In this document: one piece after another, positions 1 to 7,115 of the stretch
Numbering within the stretch: the first letter of the stretch is position 1
Layout: each line of letters opens with the position of its first letter
NCBI GenBank assembly: GCA_900557455.1
Contig: USSM01000017.1
Coordinates: forward strand, 1 to 14,441
Source: an uncultured Collinsella sp.
Lineage (GTDB): Bacteria; Actinomycetota; Coriobacteriia; Coriobacteriales; Coriobacteriaceae
Direction: 5' to 3'
DNA: 14,441 nucleotides
Position numbers and translations under genes: made by a program
Notes under the pieces: model-generated
Databases searched by the model: none
The model's input: the letters and a program-made list of their open reading frames with translations, nothing else
What the model was told of the DNA's origin: nothing

Positions 1-80
1 GAATGTCAATCCTGGTCTAACAGAGCCTTATTTAATCCCCGTCCCAGAAAAATCATCGGGCGTGGTCTTGGACAAACAGT

Positions 81-1394
81 CTAGTTGCGCTTGAGGTGGA
101 CGACGGTTTCGCAGTGGAAGGTTTGCGGGAACAGGTCGACCGGTGTGATCTTGACGGGGGAGAAGGCGCCTTCCTCGACAAAGCGCTTGAGGTCGCGTGC
201 CAGGGTGGCAGGGTCGCAGCTCACATAGGCGACATCGCGCGCACTCGTGCTGGCGATGAGGTCGATGGCCTCGGGCGCCAGACCTGCACGCGGCGGGTCG
301 ACCACTAGGACATCGGCGTCCTGGTCGGGGAACTCGCGCACCGCGTCTCCGCCAATGACGTCGACGTTATCGAGCTTGTTGATCTCCAGGTTACGGCGCA
401 GGTCGCGCACGGCCGGGCCGTAGGCCTCGACGGCGGCAACAAAGTCGCAGCGGCGGGCGAGCGGCAGGGTAAAGGTGCCGGCGCCGCAGTACAGATCCAC
501 GGCAAGCTCGTCTTCCTGCGGATCGAGTGCGTCCATAACGAGCTCAATCAAAATCTCGGCGCCCTTGGTATTGACCTGGAAAAAGGATGGGGCGGACAGG
601 CGCATCTGGCCGTCAGCGATGTTCTCGGTCCACGAGCCCTCTCCAGCGAGCATCTCCACCTTGGAGACACGGCGGGCCCTCTTCTCGCCCTTGCTCATGA
701 CGCGCACCACGCTCGTGGGGTGTGCGGCGTCTGCCAGAACGCGCGAGACCTGTGAGCGCGGGAAGGAGCCTGTGGGCGTCCAAAGCGCGACCTCGAGTGC
801 CTTGGTGCGGCGCGAAGCGCGAATGCCCACGCGCTCCAGACCCAGGTCGTGGCTGCCGCTCAGATAGTTGAGCGCGCCGACGACCGATTTGAGCGCCTTG
901 GGAAAACGCTTATCGAACAGCGGGCATGCATCGACGGTCACGATCTTGCTGGGATCGACGCCGTGCATGCCAAGGCGCACGCGACCGTTGACGATGGTCG
1001 GTTCGAGCTCGATTTTATTGCGGTAGCCCCAGTCGTCCTTGGTGTGGCGGATGGGCTGTACCAACTCATCGACCTGCTCGGGGGTGAACTTGCCAATGCG
1101 CTCGAGCGTGGAACGCAGGTTTTGCTCTTTGGCGGCAAGCTGAGCGGTGCGCGAGAGGTTGCCCCACGAACAACCGCCGCAGATGCCCACGAAGGGGCAG
1201 GGAGGCTGAATGCGATCGGGGCTTGGCTCCAGAATCTCGGTCGTGCGGGCGCGCATAAACGACTTGCCGTCCTGCACGACCTCGGCTTCGACGGTGTCGC
1301 CCGTCACGGCGCCTTGCACAAATGTGGCCTTGCCGTTGTCGGCATGCGCCAGACCGTCGGTGCCGTACGTCATCGATTCTATGGTGAGCTTCAT
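81..1394 (-). CDS. rlmD: 23S rRNA (uracil-5-)-methyltransferase, TrmA/RlmD family
   Basis: Predicted SAM-dependent enzyme making 5-methyluridine in 23S rRNA (U1939 and/or U747 in related enzymes). The 437-residue protein has an N-terminal TRAM-like RNA-binding region (about 1-57). Four cysteines, C66, C72, C75 and C157, fit the family's iron-sulfur cluster site. The C-terminal half is a Rossmann methyltransferase with SAPSFFQVN (267-275), DLYCGAGTF (300-308) and DPPRAGL (366-372). VSCDPATLARDL (391-402) carries the nucleophile C393, and HCETV (427-431) carries the likely base E429. The frame is open upstream to 1472, but that extension would run through the ppk terminator. The ATG at 1394 has an AGG-rich ribosome site (GGCAGGAAC) and starts the typical sequence MKLTIESM, so I chose it. 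It lies 102 bp downstream of ppk and beyond a terminator, so it probably has its own promoter. Family assignment is firm. The target uridine (RlmD, RlmC or dual RlmCD) cannot be read from the sequence. Confidence 0.92.
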   Translation of the reverse strand: MKLTIESMTYGTDGLAHADNGKATFVQGAVTGDTVEAEVVQDGKSFMRARTTEILEPSPDRIQPPCPFVGICGGCSWGNLSRTAQLAAKEQNLRSTLERIGKFTPEQVDELVQPIRHTKDDWGYRNKIELEPTIVNGRVRLGMHGVDPSKIVTVDACPLFDKRFPKALKSVVGALNYLSGSHDLGLERVGIRASRRTKALEVALWTPTGSFPRSQVSRVLADAAHPTSVVRVMSKGEKRARRVSKVEMLAGEGSWTENIADGQMRLSAPSFFQVNTKGAEILIELVMDALDPQEDELAVDLYCGAGTFTLPLARRCDFVAAVEAYGPAVRDLRRNLEINKLDNVDVIGGDAVREFPDQDADVLVVDPPRAGLAPEAIDLIASTSARDVAYVSCDPATLARDLKRFVEEGAFSPVKITPVDLFPQTFHCETVVHLKRN

Positions 1395-1443
1395 GTTCCT
1401 GCCTGTCATTCGCGGTATTGTCCGCAACCATGGTAGCAGGGAA

Positions 1444-1485
1444 AAGCGCCCCGCATCCGAGGCTTTCCTCAAATGCGGGGCGCTT
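1444..1485 (-). terminator. Rho-independent terminator after ppk
   Basis: A perfect 13-bp GC-rich inverted repeat (1444-1456 with 1473-1485) has an inner 4-bp stem GAGG/CCTC in its 16-nt loop. On the minus strand the 3' arm runs into TTTTCCC. It starts 11 bp past the ppk stop, so it ends the ppk transcript and isolates the methyltransferase gene. Confidence 0.85.
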
Positions 1486-1495
1486 CTACAAACGA

Positions 1496-4075
1496 CTATT
1501 TCGTCTTGCCGGTAATGAGCGTCTTAAGACCCAGGCCGATCAGGCCCAGGCCTATGCGCACGCGACCGGGGCGATGGCGCTCGATGGCCTTGGTCTTGCC
1601 GGCGGGCTTATCGCGACGGGCGCTCGTCTCGGGTGCGGGCTTGGTGACCTGCGGCTCGGGCTGAGGTGCAGGTGCAGGCTTGGGCTCAATGACGGTCGCC
1701 TGGACCTCTTGGACCTTGGGTGTGGCCGGCTGCGGCTCAGGAGCAGGGGCGGGCTTTGCCTCGGCGGCGGGCTCCGGAGTCGCAGTAGCGGCCTCGGGCG
1801 CTTTCTCCACGGCGGGCTCTGCGGCAGCCTCGGGCTCATTCACCGGGAGAGCGGCAACCGCTTCCGGTTTGGCAGCCGCCCCATGTTCAATCTCGTCCTG
1901 GATAACTTTTTCGGCCACACGTTCCTTCTCCTGTGCGCGCTGCTGCGCGGCGGCTTCGGCGTTGCGATACGCGCGCTCCAGCAGAGCTTCTTGCGAGTTG
2001 AAGGGTTTCTCGTCCTCTTTGCGCTCCACCGGAACCCAGGTGCCGTCACTCGTCAGGCTGCGTGCCTTCACGTTGTCGCGCAGCTGCATGCCCATGTACT
2101 CGTGCACCAGGGCGCGGCAGGTGGGGTCGAGCACGGGGAAGGCGATCTCCACGCGGTGCTCGGTGTTGCGCGTCATCATGTCTGCCGAGCTCAGGTAGAT
2201 CATGTCCGAGTCCACGCCAAAGGCATAGACGCGCGCATGTTCCAAAAAACGTCCGACGATGGATCGCACGTGCACGTTCTCGGTCTTGCCCGGAACACCG
2301 GGCTTGAGGCACGAGATGCCGCGAATGATCATGTCCACGCGCACGCCGGCACACGATGCCTCGGCAATCTTGTCGATGACCTCGCGGTCGGTAAGCGAGT
2401 TGAGCTTAAAGAACACGCGGGCGGGCTCGCCGACAAGGGCGCGCTGAATCTCGCGGTCCAGGCCGCGCATGATGAGCGGCTTGAGGCCCACGGGCGCCAC
2501 GCCCAGGAAGCGGTAGTCGCCGCGCAGGTTGCCCAGCGACAGGTTGCGGAAGAACAGGTTGGCGTCCTCGCCGATGCCGGGATGCGCGGTCATGAGCATA
2601 AAGTCGCTGTAGAGCTTGGCCGTCTTCTCGTTAAAGTTGCCGGTACCCAAAAGCGTCAGGCGGGTAAGCGCCATGCCCTCGCGATAGGTGAGCTGGCAGA
2701 TCTTTGAGTGGCACTTAAAGCCCTCGGAGCCGTAGATAACGGTGCAGCCGGCCTCTTCCAGGCGCTCGGCCCATTCGATGTTGTTTTGCTCGTCAAAGCG
2801 GGCACGAAGCTCCATGAGCACCGTGACCTCTTTGCCGTTTTCGGCAGCATCGATGAGCGACTCGCACAGACGGCTCTGCTTTGCCACACGGTAGAGCGTG
2901 ATGCGCAGCGAGATACACTCGGGGTCATAGGCTGCTTCGTGCACCAGGTCCAAGAACGGGTTCATGGCCTCGTAAGGGTAAAAGAGCAGCTTGTCGTGCT
3001 GCAGCACCTGCTCGCGGATGGAGCGGGCCATATCGATGGTGGGATTGGGCTGCGGCTTAAACGGCGTAAAGAGGAGCTCATTGCGCAGGTGCTCGGGAAT
3101 CTTACCCTCAATGCCAAAGACGTAGCCAAGGTCAAGGGGGATATCGCAGGTAAAGACCGAGCGGCGAGAAAGCTCGAGCGCTTTGCGGATGGTCTTGAGC
3201 GTTGCTTTTTCGAGTGAGCCCGATACGGCGAGCACTACCGGCTGCAGGCGCAGGCGCTTCTTGAGGATGCGCTTCATGTGCTGGCGGTAATCCTCTTCCT
3301 CCTCGACGCCCTCGCCGTCCGGGTCGATATCGGCGTTGCGGGTGACGCGGATGAGCGCGCGGTCGAGCGGCTTATAGGAGCCAAAGCAGCTGTCCAGGCA
3401 GGCGAGGATGACGTCCTCGAGCAGAATGTAGGAGTAGGTGCCGGTGGGCGAGGGGATTTCGACCACGCGGTTCATCGAGGCGGGAATCTCGATCAGGCCA
3501 AGCAGGCTCTCCTCGTCGGTGACGCCGTCCAGGCCACAAGCCAGATAGAGCGCGCCGTTGCGCAGGTTGGGGAAGGGGTGGCGCGGGTCGATGACCAACG
3601 GCGAGATGACCGGCGATACGTAGGCTTGGAAGTAGCGGGTTACAAAGGTGTGCTCCTCGGGCGTAAGCGAATCGATGCGGGCGCGGTGAACGCCCAGAGC
3701 GTCGAGCTTGTCCTCGATGCTCTTAAAGATGGACTCCCAACGGGTAAGGAGCCCGGGCAGCTCTGCCATGACAGCATCGACCTGTTCGGAGGCGGTCATA
3801 TTGCTCTTGTTGTCGACAGGCTGTTTTTTGAGCTCTGCAAGATCGGACAGGCCGCCCACACGCACCATGAGAAACTCGTCGAGGTTAGACTCGAAAATCG
3901 ACACGAACTTTAGACGCTCGAACAGCGGAACGGTCTCGTCGAAGGCTTCGTCAAGCACGCGGTTGTCAAAGCGCAGCCAGCTAAGCTCTCGGTTTTGCGT
4001 GTATGAGAAGTCGCGCGGCGGCTTGCGCAGCTTAGCGGCCTTTTGTTTCTTTTCGATTTTGCTCGGCATATGCAT
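1496..4075 (-). CDS. ppk1: Polyphosphate kinase 1 with long C-terminal Ala/Pro/Glu-rich tail
   Basis: Reversibly transfers the gamma phosphate of ATP onto polyphosphate chains. The N-terminal domain opens with FSYTQNRELSWLRFDNRVL (23-41), and the family signature LFYPYEAMNPFLDLV spans 364-378. KCHSK (454-458) places H456 at the autophosphorylated histidine. GTGNFNEKTAKLYSD (477-491), LEHARVY with the second conserved histidine H613, and SSADMMTRN (629-637) complete the two phospholipase-D-like catalytic halves. The conserved enzyme ends near residue 675, close to the usual length. About 180 further residues follow: a charged helix-like stretch (690-730), an Ala/Pro/Glu/Lys-rich region (732-818), and a basic then hydrophobic end (RHRPGRVR, then IGLGLIGLGLKTLI, 833-854). 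An acidic insert lies at 254-263. Two ATGs (4075 and 4069) are both plausible, differing by two residues. Enzyme identity is very secure. The role of the tail is unknown. Confidence 0.96.
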   Translation of the reverse strand: MHMPSKIEKKQKAAKLRKPPRDFSYTQNRELSWLRFDNRVLDEAFDETVPLFERLKFVSIFESNLDEFLMVRVGGLSDLAELKKQPVDNKSNMTASEQVDAVMAELPGLLTRWESIFKSIEDKLDALGVHRARIDSLTPEEHTFVTRYFQAYVSPVISPLVIDPRHPFPNLRNGALYLACGLDGVTDEESLLGLIEIPASMNRVVEIPSPTGTYSYILLEDVILACLDSCFGSYKPLDRALIRVTRNADIDPDGEGVEEEEDYRQHMKRILKKRLRLQPVVLAVSGSLEKATLKTIRKALELSRRSVFTCDIPLDLGYVFGIEGKIPEHLRNELLFTPFKPQPNPTIDMARSIREQVLQHDKLLFYPYEAMNPFLDLVHEAAYDPECISLRITLYRVAKQSRLCESLIDAAENGKEVTVLMELRARFDEQNNIEWAERLEEAGCTVIYGSEGFKCHSKICQLTYREGMALTRLTLLGTGNFNEKTAKLYSDFMLMTAHPGIGEDANLFFRNLSLGNLRGDYRFLGVAPVGLKPLIMRGLDREIQRALVGEPARVFFKLNSLTDREVIDKIAEASCAGVRVDMIIRGISCLKPGVPGKTENVHVRSIVGRFLEHARVYAFGVDSDMIYLSSADMMTRNTEHRVEIAFPVLDPTCRALVHEYMGMQLRDNVKARSLTSDGTWVPVERKEDEKPFNSQEALLERAYRNAEAAAQQRAQEKERVAEKVIQDEIEHGAAAKPEAVAALPVNEPEAAAEPAVEKAPEAATATPEPAAEAKPAPAPEPQPATPKVQEVQATVIEPKPAPAPQPEPQVTKPAPETSARRDKPAGKTKAIERHRPGRVRIGLGLIGLGLKTLITGKTK

Positions 4076-4086
4076 CTGTCCGTTCA

Positions 4087-4101
4087 GTCCCCGCAGGGGA
4101 C
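4087..4101. repeat. Short hairpin in the ppk leader
   Basis: GTCCCC at 4087-4092 and GGGGAC at 4096-4101 form a perfect 6-bp stem with a 3-nt loop, just upstream of the ppk start. It could sit at the 5' end of the ppk mRNA. No function is shown. Confidence 0.4.
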
Positions 4102-4104
4102 GGT

Positions 4105-4133
4105 AGCCTAACTCTAATTCACTATTGTCTCAA
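4105..4133 (-). promoter_or_regulatory. Candidate ppk promoter
   Basis: On the minus strand, TTGAGA (4133-4128) is followed after exactly 17 bp by TAGGCT (4110-4105). The -35 is good and the -10 is weak (3 of 6 consensus bases). Its placement about 30 bp before the ppk start codons is suitable. Low confidence without transcript data. Confidence 0.3.
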
Positions 4134-4291
4134 TTTAGTCGACCGCTGGCACGGACGTATCGCGTGAACGGTATCTTTACCTACTTCTTACGCTGACAAG
4201 CCGAAGCACTAACGTCCGGTGCTTTGAGCAAGCGATCTATATCCTCACTCAACTGGTGAGAATGTATGAATAAGAATGATAGCAAGCTGAA

Positions 4292-4297
4292 TATAAT
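4292..4297 (+). promoter_or_regulatory. Possible -10 element (TATAAT) upstream of arcA
   Basis: A perfect TATAAT preceded by TGAA, close to an extended -10. No good -35 is seen 16-18 bp upstream. It would give a leader of about 325 nt to arcA. A second weak candidate, TATAAC at 4538-4543, is closer to the gene and also lacks a clear -35. Confidence 0.25.
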
Positions 4298-4397
4298 CGA
4301 ATGTAGGTCGAATCGAGGGCAAGCGTCATTTATATGCAGAAAACCGTTTTCACTATGCAATTTTGAATCATGGATAACTTTGAGTGTTCAAGCTTGA

Positions 4398-4428
4398 TTT
4401 CCTAGAAAAATAACGTTTACCTAGGAAA
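4398..4428. repeat. Inverted repeat TTTCCTAG-N15-CTAGGAAA
   Basis: A perfect 8-bp inverted repeat (4398-4405 with 4421-4428) separated by 15 bp of AT-rich DNA, roughly 200 bp upstream of arcA. The half-sites lie about two helical turns apart, which suits a dimeric regulator. A short RNA stem is also possible. The protein is not identifiable. Confidence 0.45.
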
Positions 4429-4560
4429 ATCTGCTTTACGAAACTGAAGTGCATCATGGGAAATCATATGCGATATACCGTTCATCGTACTTTGCTGACC
4501 GTTCGGGGGCGAGGTAGCATTACGAATGGAATTTGGATATAACTAGAGCTGTCAGCAAGC

Positions 4561-4605
4561 AGCGTCCCATATGGAGGGGCGCTGATACATTCGGCCAGTA
4601 AGGCC
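4561..4605 (+). promoter_or_regulatory. Two small hairpins in the arcA leader and adjoining RBS
   Basis: The first stem pairs 4561-4568 with 4576-4583 (8 bp including one G-U, 7-nt loop). The second pairs GGCC 4593-4596 with GGCC 4602-4605. The ribosome site AGGAGG (4618-4623) follows directly. The two stems could influence ribosome access or mRNA stability. Confidence 0.4.
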
Positions 4606-4625
4606 CGAAAGAAAGGTAGGAGGCC

Positions 4626-5867
4626 ATGACGAAAGGTCTGCACGTGCCTTCCGAGATCGGCAAGCTCAGGAAGGTCTGCCTGCACCGTCCCGGCGACGAG
4701 CTCCTCAACCTGCCGCCCGACGAGCTCGAGCGACTCCTGTTCGACGACGTCCCGTTCCTGGAGGTCGCGCAGCAGGAGCACGACACCTTCGCCCAGATCC
4801 TGAGGGACCAGGGCGTCGAGGTGCTCTACCTCGAGAACCTCGTCGCCGAGGTGTTCGACCAGGTCCCCGGCGCCCGCGCCGAGTTCACCGACCAGTACAT
4901 CGCCGAGGCCGGCATCCGCGGCCAGCACATGCCGCAGATCGTCCGCGAGAAGCTGGACTCCATCGAGGACAACCTCGAGTTCGTCAAGAAGACCATGGCC
5001 GGCATGACCAAGGCCGAGATCGACATGCCCCTCACGGCGTCCACGACCCTCGACTCCCTGGTCAACTCCGAGTCCGAGTCCGACCTGATCATCGACCCGA
5101 TGCCCAACCTCTACTTCACCCGCGACCCGTTCGCGGTCGTCGGCGAGGGCGTCAACCTCAACCGCATGTACTCGGTCACCCGCAACCGCGAGACCCTGTA
5201 CGGCAAGTACGTCTTCAAGTACCACCCCGACTACAAGGACGTCTCCCTGTACTTCCGCCGCGACTGCCAGTTCCACACCGAGGGCGGCGACGTGCTGAAC
5301 ATCAACGAGAAGACCCTCGCCGTCGGCATCTCCCAGCGCACCCAGGCCGCCGCTATCGACGTCATGGCCCAGAACATCTTCTGGAACTCCGACTCCAAGG
5401 TCGAGCGCATCCTTGCCTTCGACATCCCGGTCTCGCGCGCCTTCATGCACCTCGACACGGTCTTCACCCAGATCGACGTCGAAAAGTTCACGATCCACCC
5501 CGCCATCATGGGCACCCTGCGCGTCTACGAGCTGACCGCCGGCAAGAACCCGGGCGACGTGAACATCCGCCTGATCGAGGACACCCTCGAGCACGTCCTG
5601 GAGGACGCCACCGGCGTCGACCAGGTCAAGCTGATCCCCTGCGGCGGCGGCGACCCGATCGCGGCCTCCCGCGAGCAGTGGAACGACGGCTCCAACACCC
5701 TGTGCGTCGAGCCCGGCAAGATCTGCGTCTACGCCCGCAACACCGTCACCAACGACGTGCTGTACAAGGAGGGCCTGGACCTGCTCGTCGTGCCCTCCGC
5801 CGAGCTCTCCCGCGGCCGCGGCGGCCCGCGCTGCATGAGCATGCCCTTCTGGCGCGAGGACCTCTAA
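4626..5867 (+). CDS. arcA: Arginine deiminase
   Basis: Cytoplasmic first enzyme of the arginine deiminase pathway: arginine plus water gives citrulline and ammonia. At 413 residues it has the usual family length. The N terminus (GLHVPSEIGKLRKVCLHRPG) is typical and fixes the start. Active-site residues are in their expected contexts: D167 in NLYFTRDPFA, E219 in FHTEGGDVLNI, H275 and D277 in MHLDTVF, and the nucleophile C403 in GPRCMSMPFWREDL. GISQRT and EQWNDGSNTL are also conserved. AGGAGG lies only 2 nt before the ATG, unusually close, so the effective pairing may use the AAGG just upstream. Nearly every codon ends in C or G, more strongly than in arcB or the flanking genes, although the DNA upstream is AT-rich. 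This suggests very high expression or acquisition from a higher-GC relative. It is followed by arcB and an ArcD-like carrier. Confidence 0.98.
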   Translation: MTKGLHVPSEIGKLRKVCLHRPGDELLNLPPDELERLLFDDVPFLEVAQQEHDTFAQILRDQGVEVLYLENLVAEVFDQVPGARAEFTDQYIAEAGIRGQHMPQIVREKLDSIEDNLEFVKKTMAGMTKAEIDMPLTASTTLDSLVNSESESDLIIDPMPNLYFTRDPFAVVGEGVNLNRMYSVTRNRETLYGKYVFKYHPDYKDVSLYFRRDCQFHTEGGDVLNINEKTLAVGISQRTQAAAIDVMAQNIFWNSDSKVERILAFDIPVSRAFMHLDTVFTQIDVEKFTIHPAIMGTLRVYELTAGKNPGDVNIRLIEDTLEHVLEDATGVDQVKLIPCGGGDPIAASREQWNDGSNTLCVEPGKICVYARNTVTNDVLYKEGLDLLVVPSAELSRGRGGPRCMSMPFWREDL

Positions 5868-5879
5868 GTCTTTCTGTTT

Positions 5880-5908
5880 CCGGTGCGGTCTCCCTACAGC
5901 CGCACCGG
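5880..5908 (+). terminator. Stem-loop between arcA and arcB (partial terminator or processing site)
   Basis: A 9-bp perfect GC-rich stem (5880-5888 with 5900-5908) with an 11-nt loop, 12 bp after the arcA stop. The following CTTTGTCC is a poor U-tract. It may partly terminate transcription or stabilise the arcA message rather than fully separate the genes. Confidence 0.5.
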
Positions 5909-5910
5909 CT

Positions 5911-5938
5911 TTGTCCGTCAAACGGGCGACACTAATAC
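5911..5938 (+). promoter_or_regulatory. Weak candidate arcB promoter
   Basis: TTGTCC (5911-5916) and TAATAC (5933-5938) are spaced by 16 bp, placed after the arcA stem-loop and before the arcB ribosome site. Both hexamers match the consensus only partly. arcB may equally be read from the arcA promoter. Confidence 0.25.
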
Positions 5939-5972
5939 TTACGTAATTCATTTTTTCGAAAGGAAACGAACC

Positions 5973-6968
5973 ATGGGTGTTAACCTCTCCGGCCGTAGCT
6001 TCCTCAAGCTTCTCGACCTCACCACCGAGGAGATTGAGTACCTGCTCAAGCTCTCTAAGAACTTCAAGGACATGAAGCGCGCTGGCGTTCCGCACCGCTA
6101 TCTCGAGGGCAAGAACATCGTTCTGCTCTTCCAGAAGACCTCCACTCGTACCCGCTGCGCCTTCGAGGTCGGCGGCATGGATCTGGGCATGGGTGTCACC
6201 TACCTCGATCCGGGTTCGTCGCAGATGGGCAAGAAGGAGTCCATCGAGGACACCGCCCGCGTTCTCGGCCGCATGTATGACGGCATCGAGTTCCGTGGCT
6301 TTGCCCAGGACGATGTCGAGGAGCTCGCTGCTAAGTCCGGCGTGCCCGTGTGGAACGGCCTGACCACTGAGTGGCATCCCACCCAGATGCTCGCCGACAT
6401 CCTGACCGTCCAGGAGAACTTCAACTACGACATCAAGGGCAAGACCCTCGTCTTCATGGGCGACTGCAAGAACAACGTTGCTCGCTCCCTCATGGTTGTC
6501 TGCTCCAAGCTCGGCATGAACTTCGTGGCCTGCGGCCCCGAGGAGTGCATGCCCGCCGACGACGTCATCGAGGCCTGCAAGCCCATCGCCGAGGCCAACG
6601 GCTGCACCATCAAGCTGACCACCGACGTCAAGGACGGCGTCACCGGTGCCGACGTTATCTACACTGACGTGTGGGTCTCCATGGGCGAGCCTGACGAGGT
6701 CTGGGCCGAGCGCATCGCTCAGCTCACCCCGTATCGTGTCACCTCCGAGGTCATGGCTATGGCCAACCCGGGTGCCATCTTCCTGCACTGCCTGCCCAGC
6801 TTCCACGACACCAACACCACGATTGGCGCCGAGAAGTGCGAGCAGTTCGGCATCACCGAGCAGGAGGTCACCGACGAGGTCTTCGAGAGCCCCGCTTCCA
6901 AGGTCTTCGACGAGGCCGAGAACCGCATGCACACCATCAAGGCCGTCATGTACGCCACGCTCAAGTAA
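5973..6968 (+). CDS. arcB: Ornithine carbamoyltransferase (catabolic type by context)
   Basis: In the catabolic direction it phosphorolyses citrulline to ornithine and carbamoyl phosphate. The 331-residue protein has all family motifs. The carbamoyl-phosphate loop STRTR is at 57-61 and HPTQ at 135-138. MGDCKNNV (162-169) and DVWVSMGE (232-239) contribute to ornithine binding and fold. The catalytic-cysteine motif HCLP is at 272-275. The frame is open 30 codons further upstream, but that part overlaps the intergenic stem-loop. The ATG at 5973 has AAGGA at 5960-5964 with 8-nt spacing and the standard N terminus [16 protein letters not shown]. The neighbours arcA and an arcD-like gene point to the catabolic pathway rather than arginine biosynthesis (argF), though the sequence alone does not exclude the latter. 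Codon use is biased to GC endings but keeps many T-ending codons, unlike arcA. Confidence 0.97.
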   Translation: MGVNLSGRSFLKLLDLTTEEIEYLLKLSKNFKDMKRAGVPHRYLEGKNIVLLFQKTSTRTRCAFEVGGMDLGMGVTYLDPGSSQMGKKESIEDTARVLGRMYDGIEFRGFAQDDVEELAAKSGVPVWNGLTTEWHPTQMLADILTVQENFNYDIKGKTLVFMGDCKNNVARSLMVVCSKLGMNFVACGPEECMPADDVIEACKPIAEANGCTIKLTTDVKDGVTGADVIYTDVWVSMGEPDEVWAERIAQLTPYRVTSEVMAMANPGAIFLHCLPSFHDTNTTIGAEKCEQFGITEQEVTDEVFESPASKVFDEAENRMHTIKAVMYATLK

Positions 6969-6983
6969 GTGCATCTAGCATCT

Positions 6984-7020
6984 CGCTCGCGGTGTATTGT
7001 TGAACACCCCGAGCGGCTTT
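6984..7020 (+). terminator. Terminator-like hairpin after arcB
   Basis: A stem of 6 + 5 bp around one C-C mismatch (6984-6995 with 7004-7015) has an 8-nt loop and is followed by GCTTTATCT. The short T-run suggests partial termination, with some readthrough into the carrier gene. Confidence 0.6.
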
Positions 7021-7031
7021 ATCTGGTAAAA

Positions 7032-7082
7032 ATCTCGCATCGAGCGGCAGGCACGGCACGGAAGAGCCGCTTCGGGCGAGAT
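7032..7082 (+). promoter_or_regulatory. Hairpin immediately upstream of the arcD ribosome site
   Basis: ATCTCGC (7032-7038) pairs with GCGAGAT (7076-7082) and AGCGGC (7043-7048) with GCCGCT (7066-7071), around a 3x3 internal loop. The structure ends 15 nt before the GGGGGG ribosome site. It could regulate translation or protect a processed arcD message. Confidence 0.45.
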
Positions 7083-7115
7083 CAGTAAATGATTTATGAA
7101 GGGGGGATGAGAACT

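Larger units (their letters stand above)
4134..4537. other. AT-richer divergent intergenic region between ppk and arcA
   Basis: About 400 bp with no convincing gene on either strand. It is visibly more AT-rich than its surroundings, especially 4250-4440. It holds an imperfect inverted repeat (4149-4158 with 4212-4222, one bulged base), a small hairpin CTCAC/GTGAG (4244-4260), a TATAAT hexamer at 4292-4297, an 8-bp inverted repeat at 4398-4428, and TGAAT half-sites at 4267 and 4288. This is the expected place for regulation of arcA and ppk. Confidence 0.6.

Noticed and set aside
1..80. TTGACA on the minus strand at 9-4, a possible -35 of a gene to the left
   Set aside because: The -10 region would lie outside the window. 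The rest of 1-80 shows no gene and no clear terminator for the methyltransferase gene.
1395..1472. N-terminal extension of the methyltransferase to 463 residues
   Set aside because: It would translate through the ppk terminator, while the internal ATG at 1394 has a ribosome site and the typical family N terminus.
1418..3913. Long plus-strand frames opposite ppk (429, 169 and 211 codons)
   Set aside because: They lie antisense to a fully conserved PPK1 sequence and show no domain; the first begins inside the methyltransferase-side terminator region.
4303..4320. A T-arm-like GGTCGAATCGAG suggesting a tRNA gene
   Set aside because: No acceptor, D or anticodon arms can be built around it, and the T-stem does not pair properly.
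5883..5972. N-terminal extension of ArcB to 361 residues
   Set aside because: It overlaps the intergenic stem-loop. The ATG at 5973 has a well-spaced AAGGA and the standard family N terminus.
4482..6974. An 830-codon open frame on the minus strand spanning arcA and arcB
   Set aside because: It is the mirror of two unmistakable genes. The strong C/G third-position bias removes stop codons from the opposite strand. The translation is rich in low-complexity V/L/G/D/H/E and has no recognisable domain.
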